From Absidia repens (taxonomy: Eukaryota > Mucoromycota > Mucoromycetes > Mucorales > Cunninghamellaceae): a stretch of 64,000 nt of DNA. Positions 23,626 to 35,846 of this stretch are shown here, piece after piece. The stretch is taken from positions 434,001 through 498,000 of the forward strand of contig MCGE01000019.1 in NCBI GenBank assembly GCA_002105175.1, read 5' to 3'. The notes beneath the pieces were generated by a model. It was given only the letters and a program-made list of their open reading frames with translations, was not told the origin of the DNA and did no database searches. Every line of letters begins with the position of its first letter. Position 1 is the stretch's first letter. The translations under genes and the position numbers were made by a program.

Positions 23626-26600
23626 CTAAAAATGGCCAATGTTGGTACCCATGATTTCTACAATGTCCTCCATGATTCGTGGTACAGTTGTTCCTATTTG
23701 TTTGGTCACTTCCTTCTGTCGATCCACCGCAAGGCCTGCAAAGGCGTTGATTAAATCACCGTCTAAAACAGCCTTCGTCCGATTTGAAGCCATCCTTTGT
23801 TTCGATCCTTTGATTAATCTAAATAAAAAAAAAAATTCAATTTCATATTCTTTTTTATCCCCATCCCTTCCCGCCCTTTTCAGCCCCTTTTACCTGTATG
23901 CCCTTGGATTAAGTCCTGCGACGTGTTGAATGCTATTCGCCAGTTGTCCATAGAGTGTACCGAGACGTTTGAATGTTTTTTCTGGGATAGGAGATACCAC
24001 ACTAATGCTTCCAGTAAATGATCCACAAAGACAAAATTGGCGTCGACTATACTGAAATCCTTCGTCATTGTCATGCGTGATTTGGGGGAGTCGTACCATC
24101 GTTCTGACTTGGCATCCAACATGGAAATCGCCACGGCGCATCAGTTTTTGACCAGAGATGGATTGCAAATCTAACATCGATAACAGGGAAAAAACATGAG
24201 CATTACGCACTTTTTTTTCTGGAGCAAAATATAAATCAAAAGAATGTACTTACTAAAAGGTGCGTATTGATAAATATTCAAATTGTCATCCGTGTCGCCG
24301 ACCATGAGATACAAAGACTTGTCATCGATGATATAGTTGACCGACCCAACTTCAAAGGATTGGTAATCCTTGCCAAGTAAAATGAGTTTTGCAGGTTCAA
24401 TTTGAAAGCCCAAAAACCAAATCGACTTTTGTGCATCGCCCAGTAAGATAAAGTTCTTGATAGAAGACATACATGTGACATATATTTGGACATCAATAAA
24501 TGCTACACCCACCAAGCTTTCATTGTCTTCAAAGCTCCATACAATCATTTTGGATCCAATACATGCTGCCAAGTGTCCACTGACGTCGCACATTGCTGTT
24601 ACTGCCCCTTTGACATCTTCCTTGCGTAAAAACTTGAATTTGTGATTTGTCTGTGGGTTATCCAGTTCCGGGACAACTTCAATGATTTCGTATACATAAA
24701 TCTAGGAGATACAACATGGATTAGAAAACGCAAAGTATATTTTTTTTTTGAAGGTAATACCTATTTTACTACTTACCGAACCTTTCATTGGAGAGTCTTC
24801 ACCACGCATCACACCAGTACCAACTGCCATAAAATGTTTTCGTCCAGAACTTGTTTGTTTCGACTCCAAAAGCACGCATTCCAATGAAAGACCTTGTTCA
24901 AATTCATCAAAATCAACTCGATCGACCGTTTCCCAAGTCACCGGGGAAATCAATAGGAGGGAAAACCGATCCACCTTTGGAAGGAACGCACCAGGTTCCC
25001 TGTCATCTTTCTTGTTGTCCGTCCCTGTCACCGATGATTTTGCTGAAGAAGAGCCATCGTCGTTTGTTGCCGCTGCTGTCGTTGTCGTCGTACTTTCATC
25101 GTCGTCATTATGATCAGGCCCCACTACTTTTGCAACCATTGCTGTCGATACCAATACACCATAGACCCGCATAGCTGGATGATATTTGATTTTGTGTACT
25201 GTTTGCCCAAGAGGGACTTTTTCTATTAGCCAATCCATACCATATGATGCACCGTCTGTTGGTAAATTGTTGAGTCGAATCTTTGACTATTTTAGATAAA
25301 AAAAGAGCATGGACTGAGTTCAGTTTGTTCCGGAGTATATGCATCCTCTATCTCACCCGCTTTTTTTTTTTTTTTTTTTTTGATTTCAATTCACTTACGT
25401 CAATATCTATGGTTATAAATCCATGCCGGCAATTGACATTATGGAATTGTGAAAAGGCTGTGATTGGTCTAGTCGTTTTCATAGGGTGGACACGGGTAAA
25501 GCTTTTGGAAGAGGATAGGAGCCAGAGAGGTTCAGGACCAGCCACGAAGACACCTGCAAATCCGGATACATCAGTGAAAGAAGAGAGCATATGTTTCCGC
25601 CTTGGTTTAGTTTTGTTGAGTTGTTTCTTCTTTTTCTTCTTTTTTAATCCATCCGCGTCCTTTGTACTGCCGCCATTAGCGCCTGTCAAATCGTCATCAT
25701 CAATACCAAGGTCAATCACCAGCTTCGATTGCTCTTCCTTTTCTTTTTGCACTTGTTCTTCCATTTCTTGTTCCTTTTTCCAGTCTTCATCTTGTCGATG
25801 TTTTGAGATGTGATCATGGTGTACACGGGAGAATCGTATAGCTAAACGATGATCGTAATCTTCGGGTTGTGTACCAGCGCAAATATCACTATCATTCGTC
25901 CCAATGTTGCCATTTGTTGGTATGAATTCAAAAGCTTTGTAAATGACAACATCACCAGTAGATGTTCGAAGCTATTAAAGGAAAAAGAAGATCAAGTGAA
26001 TAAACTAGACATTCACAATTGATATAAGTATTATTTACTTACCACCAGGTGAGGAGTTTTCCGTTCCTTTCCAATATTTGTTAGCAAGAATTCCTTGATT
26101 TTGATGGCGCCTAATGCTTCGTCGGGTTTAACAGAGGGGTGTGGGATAAATGCTGAATCTTCTGTGTTGTCATCATTAGTTTTGCCACGTACAGGATAAT
26201 CAGTCACTAGGTCTTGCAAGAGCTCAAGCTTGGGGAAATGGAAACATTCATCAAAGTCGGACAAATTGTAGATAGTCAGTTCACCATCATAAGTATAGAC
26301 CACACACCATAATGTCACCAATTGGGAGATCTCTTTGATACCCCCCATCACACTGACATTTGTTTCATCCACAGTATCAATACAATTGGGAGCTTGTTGT
26401 TGTGATTGCTGTTCCGTTGAATTTTGATAAAGCATAGCATCCTCTTCATCATCGTCTATTTCCATGTTTATGTCTGCTGTGGGTGCGATTACTGATGATG
26501 GTATGCTGGCTGCATTTTCATCCGCATGGTCACTATCAGGGTCGCCATATAAATTCATATCTATTTCATCAAAGTCATCATTGTCCGTCATCGATGTTGT

Positions 26601-29600
26601 TCGTGTGGTTGCTGTTGGTGAAACTGCTGCATTTACTTTTTTTGCTGAATTGCCAAAGGTGATATCAGAGTCTGCCTTCCGCTTTTTCGCCTTGAGTGAA
26701 ATATTTGCTTGTAATTTCATGGTTTCCAGCATCTTCTTTTTATCCACATTCTTCATAAAGAGACCAGATGTATCAGCAAATACGGAAGCCGAGTATATAT
26801 TTTTGGGTTTCTGAACAAAACATGTAGCGGGGGAGTAAAATGAGTAACAGTTTAGCGGCAATATTTAAAAACGTCTATCAATTTTCCTTACGTTCAAATC
26901 AGAGGGAACAGGGACAGGACTGATCGTTTCGGCGGAGTCATCACATTGGAGAATAATAATCGTTTTGTTTTCCAGTACCAGTACGATAAAAGGATCATGC
27001 ACACTAGCTTCCACAATTCTTGATTCTTTCACAGGGATATTTTGAAGTCGTTTACCATCTATATAGTGTGATGAATGTAAAGTAAAATTAGAAAATAATC
27101 TTGCAAGTCGCTATTTTTCATGTTACCTGGATTGAGAAGATAAAGCCCCTTTTCATGAATTTGTACAATATGAGTATAATTGAATAGAGTACTGACTAAC
27201 ACAGTGGGTCCTTTGGTATAAAATCCCGATTTCCCAAGTTCCTGTAGTTCATCACCTGCTGCCAAAACCTATAAAACGTTCGCGTTGATCATATTATTAT
27301 TAGTATCGCTATTTATTTTCTGGGGGATTGAGGAAAACCTACCAATGTGCTATTGGATTTGCTGATAAACAATAATTTGTCCAAAGACTTGTCATAGGTG
27401 ATATCCTCGGCCGACGCATCCGTCATTGTTGTACTTGTGTTGCTGTTGTCACTGTCATCTTTTGAGCGATATTTGATGGTCCAAAGAGCCTGGCAATCAG
27501 TTTGATCAAAAGAGAATGTCGATTGAGGTCGAATATGTCGACGTAATACACAAAGTCCGCCATTTTTGCCGTATCCAGACGCTGTGACCAGTTCCATATC
27601 CGGTAGTTGTTTCTCTTCAGTATCTTTTGTAGTTGTATCAGGTTCTTCGTTTAAAGATGATAGTTTATCTAGTTCCATATCACCTATCACCATGTCAGTA
27701 ATCGGTCCAGTGTTCAGTAGTTCATCACAAACGCGGAAGATGTATCCGTGATCTATAATAAAATAGTAGTGTGAGAATTGTTATCTATATATGTATAGTC
27801 CTTCACACACACTGTATATTCCAAATTAATAATCACCTTTTGATATATTGCTGTCTTGTTTCCATTTGATCAGTAAAGAATTCCCCACTCGACTACCCAA
27901 AAAGAAGTAGGCACCCCCTTTCACATTACAGACGCATGTAGGAACCAGAGCAACAGGTGTATGTTGGAATTGCGCTTTTATTTTGTTTTTCTTGTCATTC
28001 GTCATAATATCAAGTTGTCCAAAAGGTAAGTGAGTCACCTGCACGCGAACCACTTTGTTTCCATCACGAATGAAATCCACTAGAGCCCAATCGCCATTTT
28101 GCAAGAAAAGGAGACACGTTCCACCAGAGAGATAGAGAGCTCGGGCACCGTCCAAGACGAGACCGAGTTTTGCAATGGATGGATCATATTTCATACCCGG
28201 AAAGGCTGTTGTAGCCTTGGCATACGCATTGACAGCGACACCAACACCTGGAGAACCTTGGGAGACATGAAGAATTACATTGGCACATATCACCATCATA
28301 CCATGAATGGGTTTTGGCATGGCCACTAGTTGAAGAGAATCGTAGGGTAGTTGATGCAGAGAGTAAATCACAGGATACACCTTTTCAGTCAAGTCCAAGG
28401 AGATCACCATTACACTAGCAGTATCCTTTCCGTCATCAAGTCGACTACCAAAAAAGAAAAGAATATAAGCTTGGTTGACATAGGTCCCAGTACCTTTGTA
28501 ATTTTCTTACCCGGTCCATGTTTGCTTTGTTTGAAACAATATTGCCAGTGTGGGTTCGTAATAATCCGATAAAAATACCATATCCACAATATTCTTGACA
28601 CCTTTGTCGATAGATGATAAATCAATAATAAAACTCGGTAAATAGGGCCGTTTTCTATAATAACAGCAATAATATACCACGTTAAATTAGAGCCGTAAAC
28701 ACATAATAGAATACAAGTATCATTCAACTTACATTAATGGATCATCATCATCATTCTCTTGACCAGTCGCGTCCAGTTGATCCGCTTGACGGAAAGGAAG
28801 CACGGCAAGCTTGTCGTTGTAAAAGTTCAGCACTGCACATCGTTGTTGAGGATCAATATGAAGTGTGGGGGCACATGAGCTTGATAGGTATTCTTTCTAC
28901 AAACGACAAAAGTAATCGATTAACTACAATTGGCATTAAAACGCTATTCGTTTTTGTATTTTTAGAGGCCCACCTTGAGCTCATCGCGTTCATAATAATG
29001 TATTGATACTGTTGATATGGAATTTGTTGATTGAGACCATTCCAGGAGAGACATCTAATAAAATATAAAAAGAAAAGAATTGCGGTGAATCATTGAACCA
29101 TCAAAATTACTTCGTAATTATATCAAATACCTTTGCGTCCTCAAACCCCAATAGCAAACTATCACATCCTTCCTTTCCTCGAGGTGAGCAAGTCCGTATA
29201 GCACCCATTGTAGTAATTGTTCCATTCAAGTTGTACTGAGCCACGAGTTCCAATCGTCCTGACCTTGTTGCTGCTATGTCATTGTCAAGTGGTATCAAAG
29301 TTGGATAAGAAAGAGTCTAGGCAAAAGCAAAAATAATAAAGTCATGATTAATTGGTGCGAAAGCGATCGTTTCATATTAAAAGTCCAAAAGGGTCTTACT
29401 GTATCGTCGTCGTCGTCGTCGTCCTTGACGCCCTTTCGATCAGTGGATTCCGTATTTAAAACATCACCAGTACTGTTAGCTTGATTTCCACTAGCTGCTT
29501 GAGTTGTTTGGTTTTGCTGTATAGGTGTATATTCAACAAAGTTATAGATCTGTAATAAGGATGCCTTTGCAACAATAAGATTAACGACGTCAGGTGCTGT

Positions 29601-29672
29601 GAAGTGAGCTTGTTCGACGTGTTCCACAGTTTGTGAAGGGAAGAGTTCTTTATAGATTGTATAAGCAGACAT
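23626..29672 (-). CDS. CFT1: CPSF160/CFT1, cleavage and polyadenylation factor subunit
   Basis: The large scaffold subunit of the mRNA 3'-end processing complex, with three WD40-like beta-propellers related to DDB1; nuclear. Fifteen exons: 29672-29400, 29316-29131, 29054-28974, 28896-28733, 28654-28511, 28444-27837, 27752-27343, 27268-27127, 27058-26892, 26810-26043, 25971-25399, 25286-24777, 24701-24254, 24170-23894, 23818-23626, totalling 1648 codons (1647 aa). Family marks: GRLELVAQYNLNGTI and LLLGFEDAK in the first propeller, YYEPTLAILFQTKQTWTG, NTGPITDMVIGD, and at the C-terminus FKRLGTLYGQLANSI, AFAGLAVDRQKEV and IMEDIVEIMGTNIGHF. It is longer than human CPSF1 because of acidic low-complexity inserts (a D-run near residue 85 and others). 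All introns are short GT-AG. Confidence 0.95.
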
Positions 29673-31146
29673 CTAGTATGATATAAGAATGACCACTCTA
29701 CAAGACCGAACTGTTTGATTCAAGAAAGCAGGCGGGTAGAGAAAAAAGAAAAAATTGAACCCTCAGAAGACAACAAAAATAAAGCCCAATGTTTAAAATC
29801 CCGCCTGTCTTTTTGGACAATTGAGTTCACAACATCAAATTCCACCTACCATAAGTGTGTCATCCATACTGAATAAGTTCGTTTTCTAGTTTTATTTATG
29901 GTAGAGGAAAACTTTTATCGTTCAGGACAGTCCAATGAACACAACTTTTCTTTCAACGAAAATTGGCTCTCAGGAATCTCGCTTGGTTCCACCCCCCCCT
30001 TTCCCCGAATGACCTAACCGGTGTTTGTAAGTTACAAATAAACAATAATTTGTCACATCTTCTTTTGACGCATTATATAGTTTGGATTTTATTGATGTCC
30101 AAGAAATAAAATTTGATTACCTCGTTTCGGCCAATGCTCTGGACCAAGTTATTGAAGAAGATGTTATGAGAGCACCTGAATCTCAGGAACTAACTATTCT
30201 ATGAAGATTATGTGTAACCTTGGAAGGCATCGAGCAAGCAAAAAGCAAACAAGATTGATCAGATCGATTTCAATGCGCTGTTTTTTTGGTGATTGCCATG
30301 TATGCCCCTAGGAATAATTGCTAGGTTCCTACGGAAAGTCAGCAATGGAATCTGACATTTATATTTGAAAACTATCGGTAGTATGCTAGGCCAAAAGGAT
30401 AATTATCAATTGAGCACAAGTTGGGCTCAATGCCGTGCGATAGACCTTTGGTGCATTTTTGATTTGAATATAAATTATATACCTCATCTCTTCTTGAACA
30501 AAAAAGGGGGCGGGTGGGCGAGCATGTGACTGGCTTGAGGATGAGAACCAATCTTTTTTTTAAATGTTGGGCTGGTTTTTCTTCTTTTTTTTTGCTTCTT
30601 TTTTTCTTTGTTACAATAACACAAGGTCAAAAAAAGAAAACTTTTGAACTCTTTTTTGCCCTTTTTCCTTTGGAAATTCAATAGTTTTATTTACTGCTCT
30701 TTATTGCCAACTTATGCAATTACCCTCTTCCTTGAACGTCATTACTCTGTTCCCTCAAGTATCTTGCTTTGGTGGCAGCGTCTTTGCTTTCTGTCTTGCT
30801 CAATATCCATCTGACACCGAAGGAGGATAATTTGGTTTATTCTTTTTATTTTACAGTACATCTCATTATAGTTGTTGACATATTCCTTTAATTTATATAT
30901 ACATACATATATATATTATTACCATATCATCTCATTTATTATACATTTACCTACACTCTTCATCTTCCTTTTTGGTTTTTCAACTCGTTTTTTTATCATA
31001 TATATTATTTTCGAATTCCTTCCCCTTCTCATCTTTTCATCTTATTTTTATTATATCCCACCCTCTATTTTTATCAGACCCCCTTCTTTATTTCCCTCTC
31101 TCTCTTTTTCTCCTTCCTCAACATATTTTTTCTTGGTCTCACAATT
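29673..31146. other. Divergent intergenic region
   Basis: About 1.5 kb between CFT1 and the phosphatase gene. It has a long T/C-rich leader before the phosphatase ATG (about 30950-31146), which is strongly promoter-like. Around 30045-30203 a 50-codon stretch (VTSSFDALYSLDFIDVQEI and on to ESQELTIL) reads like protein but has no start and no neighbours; see findings. Otherwise no gene. Confidence 0.4.
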
Positions 31147-31878
31147 ATGGTCAACTCTCATATCCGCAGTGGCTCCCCTTTAGGACGTACCCTTTCGTTG
31201 ATCGAAGCACCCAACTCACCTCTCCGATTCTTAATTCTTGACTGTCCTACTGAATCAACTTTACCTTTTTATTTGGAAGAATTTAAACGATATGATGTGA
31301 CTGATGTGGTCCGCTGTTGTCAACAAACTTATTCTGCCAATGCTCTTGCGATGGATGGTATTACAGTTCATGATATGCCTTTTAAGGATGGTGGATTGGT
31401 AAGTGAAACTTGTAAATACATATATACTGATTGATTGATTGATTGATTATTGTTATCTAGCCTCCTAGCAATTTAGTACGGGAGTGGATCGGATTAGTAG
31501 ATAATCAAGAACAAAAACTCAAAGACAATGAATCGATGCGACCTACCATTGCGGTACATTGTGTTGCTGGATTAGGAAGAGCGCCCGTGCTCGTAGCAAT
31601 TGCTTTGATTGAGCTTGGAATGGAGCCTTTGGATGCCGTTGCTTATATTCGAACCAAACGTCGGGGTGCATTCAACAAACCTCAAATTTCTTACTTGGTA
31701 ATTCTTAATCGATCAATGATCATCATCTCACCTTTTTGTTATTTTATATTTTTAGGATACCTATAAACGTATTTGGAAGACAAAATCATCATCCCCTTCT
31801 TCCTCCTTGAAATTCTCTTTTGGTAAAATGTTCAAGTTTGGCGGTAGTGGCAAGAAACAAGAAGTGCCTATCCATTGA
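31147..31878 (+). CDS. PRL-type (PTP4A) protein tyrosine phosphatase
   Basis: A dual-specificity-like phosphatase of the phosphatase-of-regenerating-liver family, 203 aa. Exons 31147-31398, 31461-31697, 31756-31878. The general-acid loop is [10 protein letters not shown], with Asp. The signature loop is HCVAGLGR, with nucleophilic Cys118 and Arg124; the Ala-for-Ser after the Arg (GRAPVLVA) is characteristic of PRLs. [12 protein letters not shown] is the family's C-terminal helix motif. Animal PRLs end with a polybasic stretch and a CAAX box for prenylation. This protein has a Ser/Lys/Phe-rich tail ([16 protein letters not shown]) but ends PIH without a CAAX Cys. Intron 1 carries a (GATT)n microsatellite. 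Substrate unknown; in animals PRLs bind CNNM magnesium transporters. Confidence 0.88.
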
Positions 31879-32130
31879 ATACATGGTACCCCCCTTCGCA
31901 TTTACCTTTTTGTTGTTTTCCTCAGTTTAGTTTTATCCTTCCTTTTATCTTCTACCAATAAATACATACTTACTTTTTTGCACTTGCTACAATCCAATGT
32001 TGAAATATCGGAGTTGGAGGGTATTTTTTCCCTACCTGCCCCTCTTTCCAATCTCATTTTATATTTACATAGCTTCTTGACTATTTGTTTCCTTCTCCTC
32101 ATCACTGGAGTCTCCTCTGCCTACTTACAG

Positions 32131-32424
32131 AATAGTGCACAAATTAAAACAATGCCATCAAGGTACCCAGGGCGATCAGAAATTGTAAGTGTTAAATACC
32201 AAACGCTCTTGATTGTGTATCTTCTAAAGGAACTTCTCGTCATTCTTAAACTTTTATTCCCTTTCTCATTGATAGATATTATAAGAAGCTGTTGAAGGAC
32301 CGAAAATCAAAGATCAAAGAATTACAGAAAACACAAGCTATTTGGAAGGCACAAAGTGATTCCAAATTTTCATGCTTGGATGGTGTGACAGTGACAAGCA
32401 TGGTAAGTTTTATATAACAAAAAG

Positions 32425-32467
<43 letters not shown>

Positions 32468-32780
32468 GTGATATACTTAGTGGATGATGCACTTCTTCAA
32501 AATAGGCATTTACCTTGTTATGTGACTTGCTGGATGAATGCATTTGTGATGTATTACATGATGTTCATTAGAATATGTCATATGACATCTGTCAAATTTG
32601 TCAAACTAGTTGCCGGCATCATGGTAATAAATAAAAAGAAGAAGAACAAGCTGTAGCATGATGTTTAAATTGTTCGAAATGTAGGATGGGCTTTTTACCA
32701 AATTCTACGGACTACAACAGTGATTCGCATGGTGATCGAAAGCGAAAAATACTGCCTTCTTTAGTAAGCAAACCCATTGA
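32131..32780 (+). pseudogene. Possible small multi-exon gene or decayed gene
   Basis: Several short segments read like spliced protein. One exon near 32131-32184 (VHKLKQCHQGTQGDQ) joins to 32276-32402 (YYKKLLKDRKSKIKELQ, KTQAIWKAQSDSKFS, LDGVTVTSM). A third segment begins at about 32506 (AFTLLCDLLDECICDVLHDVH) but meets an in-frame TAG, after which the same frame goes on with a CDICQIC-like pair. The intron before 32506 holds an A-run of about 37. No ATG fits the first exon. I do not recognise the family. It is either a gene whose first exon and last junction I could not place, or a decaying copy. Confidence 0.3.
32429..32465 (+). repeat. Poly-A tract (about 37 nt)
   Basis: An unbroken run of A between two candidate exons. 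Its length is likely variable. Confidence 0.8.
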
Positions 32781-33046
32781 ATACACAAGTTCGATGAATA
32801 GTCTACTCATTCCCTTGTATATATATTTATATTTTTCATGCCTTGCCACTATTGAATGGATCCAAATTGAAAAATTAAGTGCATTTGCTGGACAAAAAAA
32901 ATAACGCCTTTTATTTATTTGTTTATTTATGGATCACCTATTACACACATCTCAACATTTTACATTAGATATCCTTCCCTTTTATTTCACCATTTGTTTG
33001 TAGGCTTTGCATTCTTGTTTGAATAAAACCGCTATCATCCTTTTTG

Positions 33047-33050
33047 CACA

Positions 33051-33110
<60 letters not shown>
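33047..33110. repeat. (CA)n microsatellite
   Basis: About 60 bp of near-perfect CA dinucleotides with single interruptions, in the 3' spacer between convergent genes. Confidence 0.95.
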
Positions 33111-33112
<2 letters not shown>

Positions 33113-33371
33113 TTATATATAGTATATGCTCTACCACATTTTTCTTTTTATCACCAATATCATTTTTTAATAAACTGTAAATATCATATTTGTTGAAAAC
33201 GACAGATTTTATTTTGAGGACTATGTGTAAAGAAGGAAAAAAATTGTGGAGGGTGGGAAGGAGTTGACTCCATAAAATATAAACTAACAATGAGATTGGG
33301 TGTGGAAAACTAAAGAGGGGTATCATGACAAGTGACAATTGAATATGGATAAAAAAGAGAAGACGGATTGA

Positions 33372-34486
33372 TTAATTCATCAGATCCATCTGTTGTTGAT
33401 GTTGTTGTATGGGCGGTATATCACCAGTGGCCAAATGATCCAAATGATTGTTGTTAGTGCTGCTGCTGCTAAATGATGGCGATGCTGATGGTTGCCGTTG
33501 ATAAAGATTCGGGTCCAGAGTGTGGATAGGTGGGAGTTGGATAGATGGATCGTCTACAATATGTTCAGGTGGACGTAAACGCAAACGATCAAGCCATAAT
33601 TCCGCCCGATCCACCGTACCTGAGAAGACGTCTGAGATGGAGCCTAGCATTTCCACGGATTCCTGGCCAAAATTCAACAATCGTAATGCCGTTTCTTCGT
33701 GTTTTGGTAATTCCGAGTGGTGCATCTCCCTTCCATCCATTGATCTTTTGCTAGCATTGGTGGCAGTAGTTGAAGAAGAAGATGCCGATAACATAGGTGA
33801 GGCAGCAGGAGATGTTGTGGTAGATCGGATATCATTCAATGAAGCCTACGATATTAGAAATGAGAAATGAGAATTTTAAATTTGTAATGACTATAATATC
33901 CAGTCGTCATTACCCATCGACCAGGTAAATTGAGGATAAACCCACGAACAGCCATTTTTGCATGATATGGTAAAGATGAGCCTGCATATCGACTGATAAT
34001 ATCCACCACCTTTCGTAAAGTATCCACGACATCCTTTTTCACTGCAGAAATAACCGATGGTGATGGGCCATTAGGTACAGAAAGACTATCTGAGGATGTG
34101 GAGGTCGACTGTGAGGTGGCCAAAGAGACAAGGAAGGCACGAATCAGACCCATTTGTTGTTCAATGTGTTGCATGGCGTATTGTAACCAATTGAGACAAT
34201 ATTTCATACACTTCATGGATTCTTCACTGACGACGGCCGCTGTTGTTCCTGCAGCTGAGCTAGCCCCTACTACTAGTTGCTGCCAGGCGCTCGAGGGTGT
34301 TTGGTGAGCTGTATTTCTGTTTGTCCGAGTACTCGAGGGTGAAGGTTGACGGTAGTGGTAATGAGACTGTGAATAAGGTTTGGGATACGGAGCTGCACCG
34401 CGTAAAGGAGATGCTGATCGAGAGCCAAAAGGTTTGTTGGATCGTTGTCTTGAGCCGTGTTGATCAACGTCGTGCATTTTTGACAT
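33372..34486 (-). CDS. OPI1: OPI1-like transcriptional regulator of phospholipid synthesis
   Basis: Resembles the fungal Opi1 family, whose yeast member senses phosphatidic acid and represses INO2/INO4-driven phospholipid genes. 348 aa; exons 34486-33914 and 33845-33372 join at LPGRW-ASLND. The diagnostic core is in residues 75-195: CLNWLQYAMQHIEQQ, GLIRAFLVSLATSQ, AVKKDVVDTLRKVVDIISRY, AGSSLPYHAKMAVRGFILNL. A second conserved helix region follows (ETALRLLNFGQESVEMLGSI, VFSGTVDRAELWLDRLR). N- and C-terminal parts are low-complexity (Ser/Pro/Gln). I see no transmembrane helix and no clear FFAT motif, so ER tethering as in yeast cannot be assumed. Assignment is by motif recognition. Confidence 0.75.
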
Positions 34487-35846
34487 AAAAAACCAATAGG
34501 TTAGAAAAAAGTTCGACTACTAAAGAGAAAAAAGAAAAAAGAGAAGAAAAAAAAATTTATGATATTGTTCAACGGGGTTTTAAATTTTACACGTTCACAT
34601 GTCTTTTCGAACGAGCGGTAACTTTTCCCCAATCTAAGGTATGATAAAAATAAAAGGCTATTCATTCATAAATTGTGACCTGATGATATATAGCTTATAT
34701 GACGAATACGCCCCAATCCTTCCTATCTTCACTCAAAGTTTACTGCACATCCTATCATAACATGAAGAATTGGATAGTTTGATAATCCCACCTAGCACAA
34801 AAGGAAAAACACGATGTACGTACAGTACTGATCCCATTTTACCGTGCGCTTACTTACCGCATTGATTTCTTTGTCATCTGAAATGAACAATCCATATGAT
34901 CCCTTTTTTTTATAGACAACCTCCTGGCTTTTCTTTTTTCAAAGTCCGTCTTCAACCTTACCTACGGAGACAATGATTAAGTAAAATTTGCAGTGACAGC
35001 TTTCCCTTTCTCTCTCCCAAAATTGCCTTCAAAACTTTGATTCTTAAACCTGGTACTTTCTTGTATTTTTACGGGTAATTCCATTATTAAAGAAAATAAT
35101 TTTACTTTCTTCTGGTGCTATATATATATATATATATATATTTGACTTGGGGGGAATTATTGGTTTCATACTACAGTTTGAACTTGGTGTAAGATATCAA
35201 GATAACTTGAAAGGCAATATCAACGTTAAACCTTCTTTTGTATAAAAGACAATGGAAGAATAATAAAACTTCAGTTCGTTCAGATTTCGATCGGCTACGC
35301 AGAAAATTACGAAAACTTGGGTTAGTCCAACAGAATTCAGCAAGCGGTATTTTAATCTAAAAGCGTTCTTTTTTGGATTAAAATAGCAAAAAAGTTTCAA
35401 TTCCTTGGATTTGTAATAATATGAGAGTAGTGCTGTATGTAATAACAGAACACAAGATATATATTTCTCGTTTAAGCCTTATTTTTTCTCATTTGATAAC
35501 GTATATATTTGATAGCAGCGACTATTTATGCTTGTCCCTGAACATAGATTTTTAAGTTACCATATTTGTAGCTATTTTTTGCTTTTTTTTTTTGTTTTTT
35601 TTTTTTTTTTTCGAGAGCTTAATCCCGGAAGAAAAAGCCGTTAATTTGGTAAGCGACTCGGCAATGCTATCATCCTCGTAAACTAATTACCGGAGCGAGA
35701 ACACACCCAATGGAGTCTACCCTCAGTTTAAAAAAATACCCCCGTCTGGGTAAAAAAATAATTTTTAAAAAAAAGCTTCCCGAAAAATATTTTTTTTTCT
35801 GTTTATTTCTTTTTATACTGTGTATCTTCACACTTTTGTATACGAT
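34487..35846. other. Divergent intergenic region
   Basis: Spacer between OPI1 and the phosphate transporter. It contains a (TA)n near 35117-35141 and several T-runs (35583-35610). No gene was recognised. It presumably holds both promoters. Confidence 0.4.
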
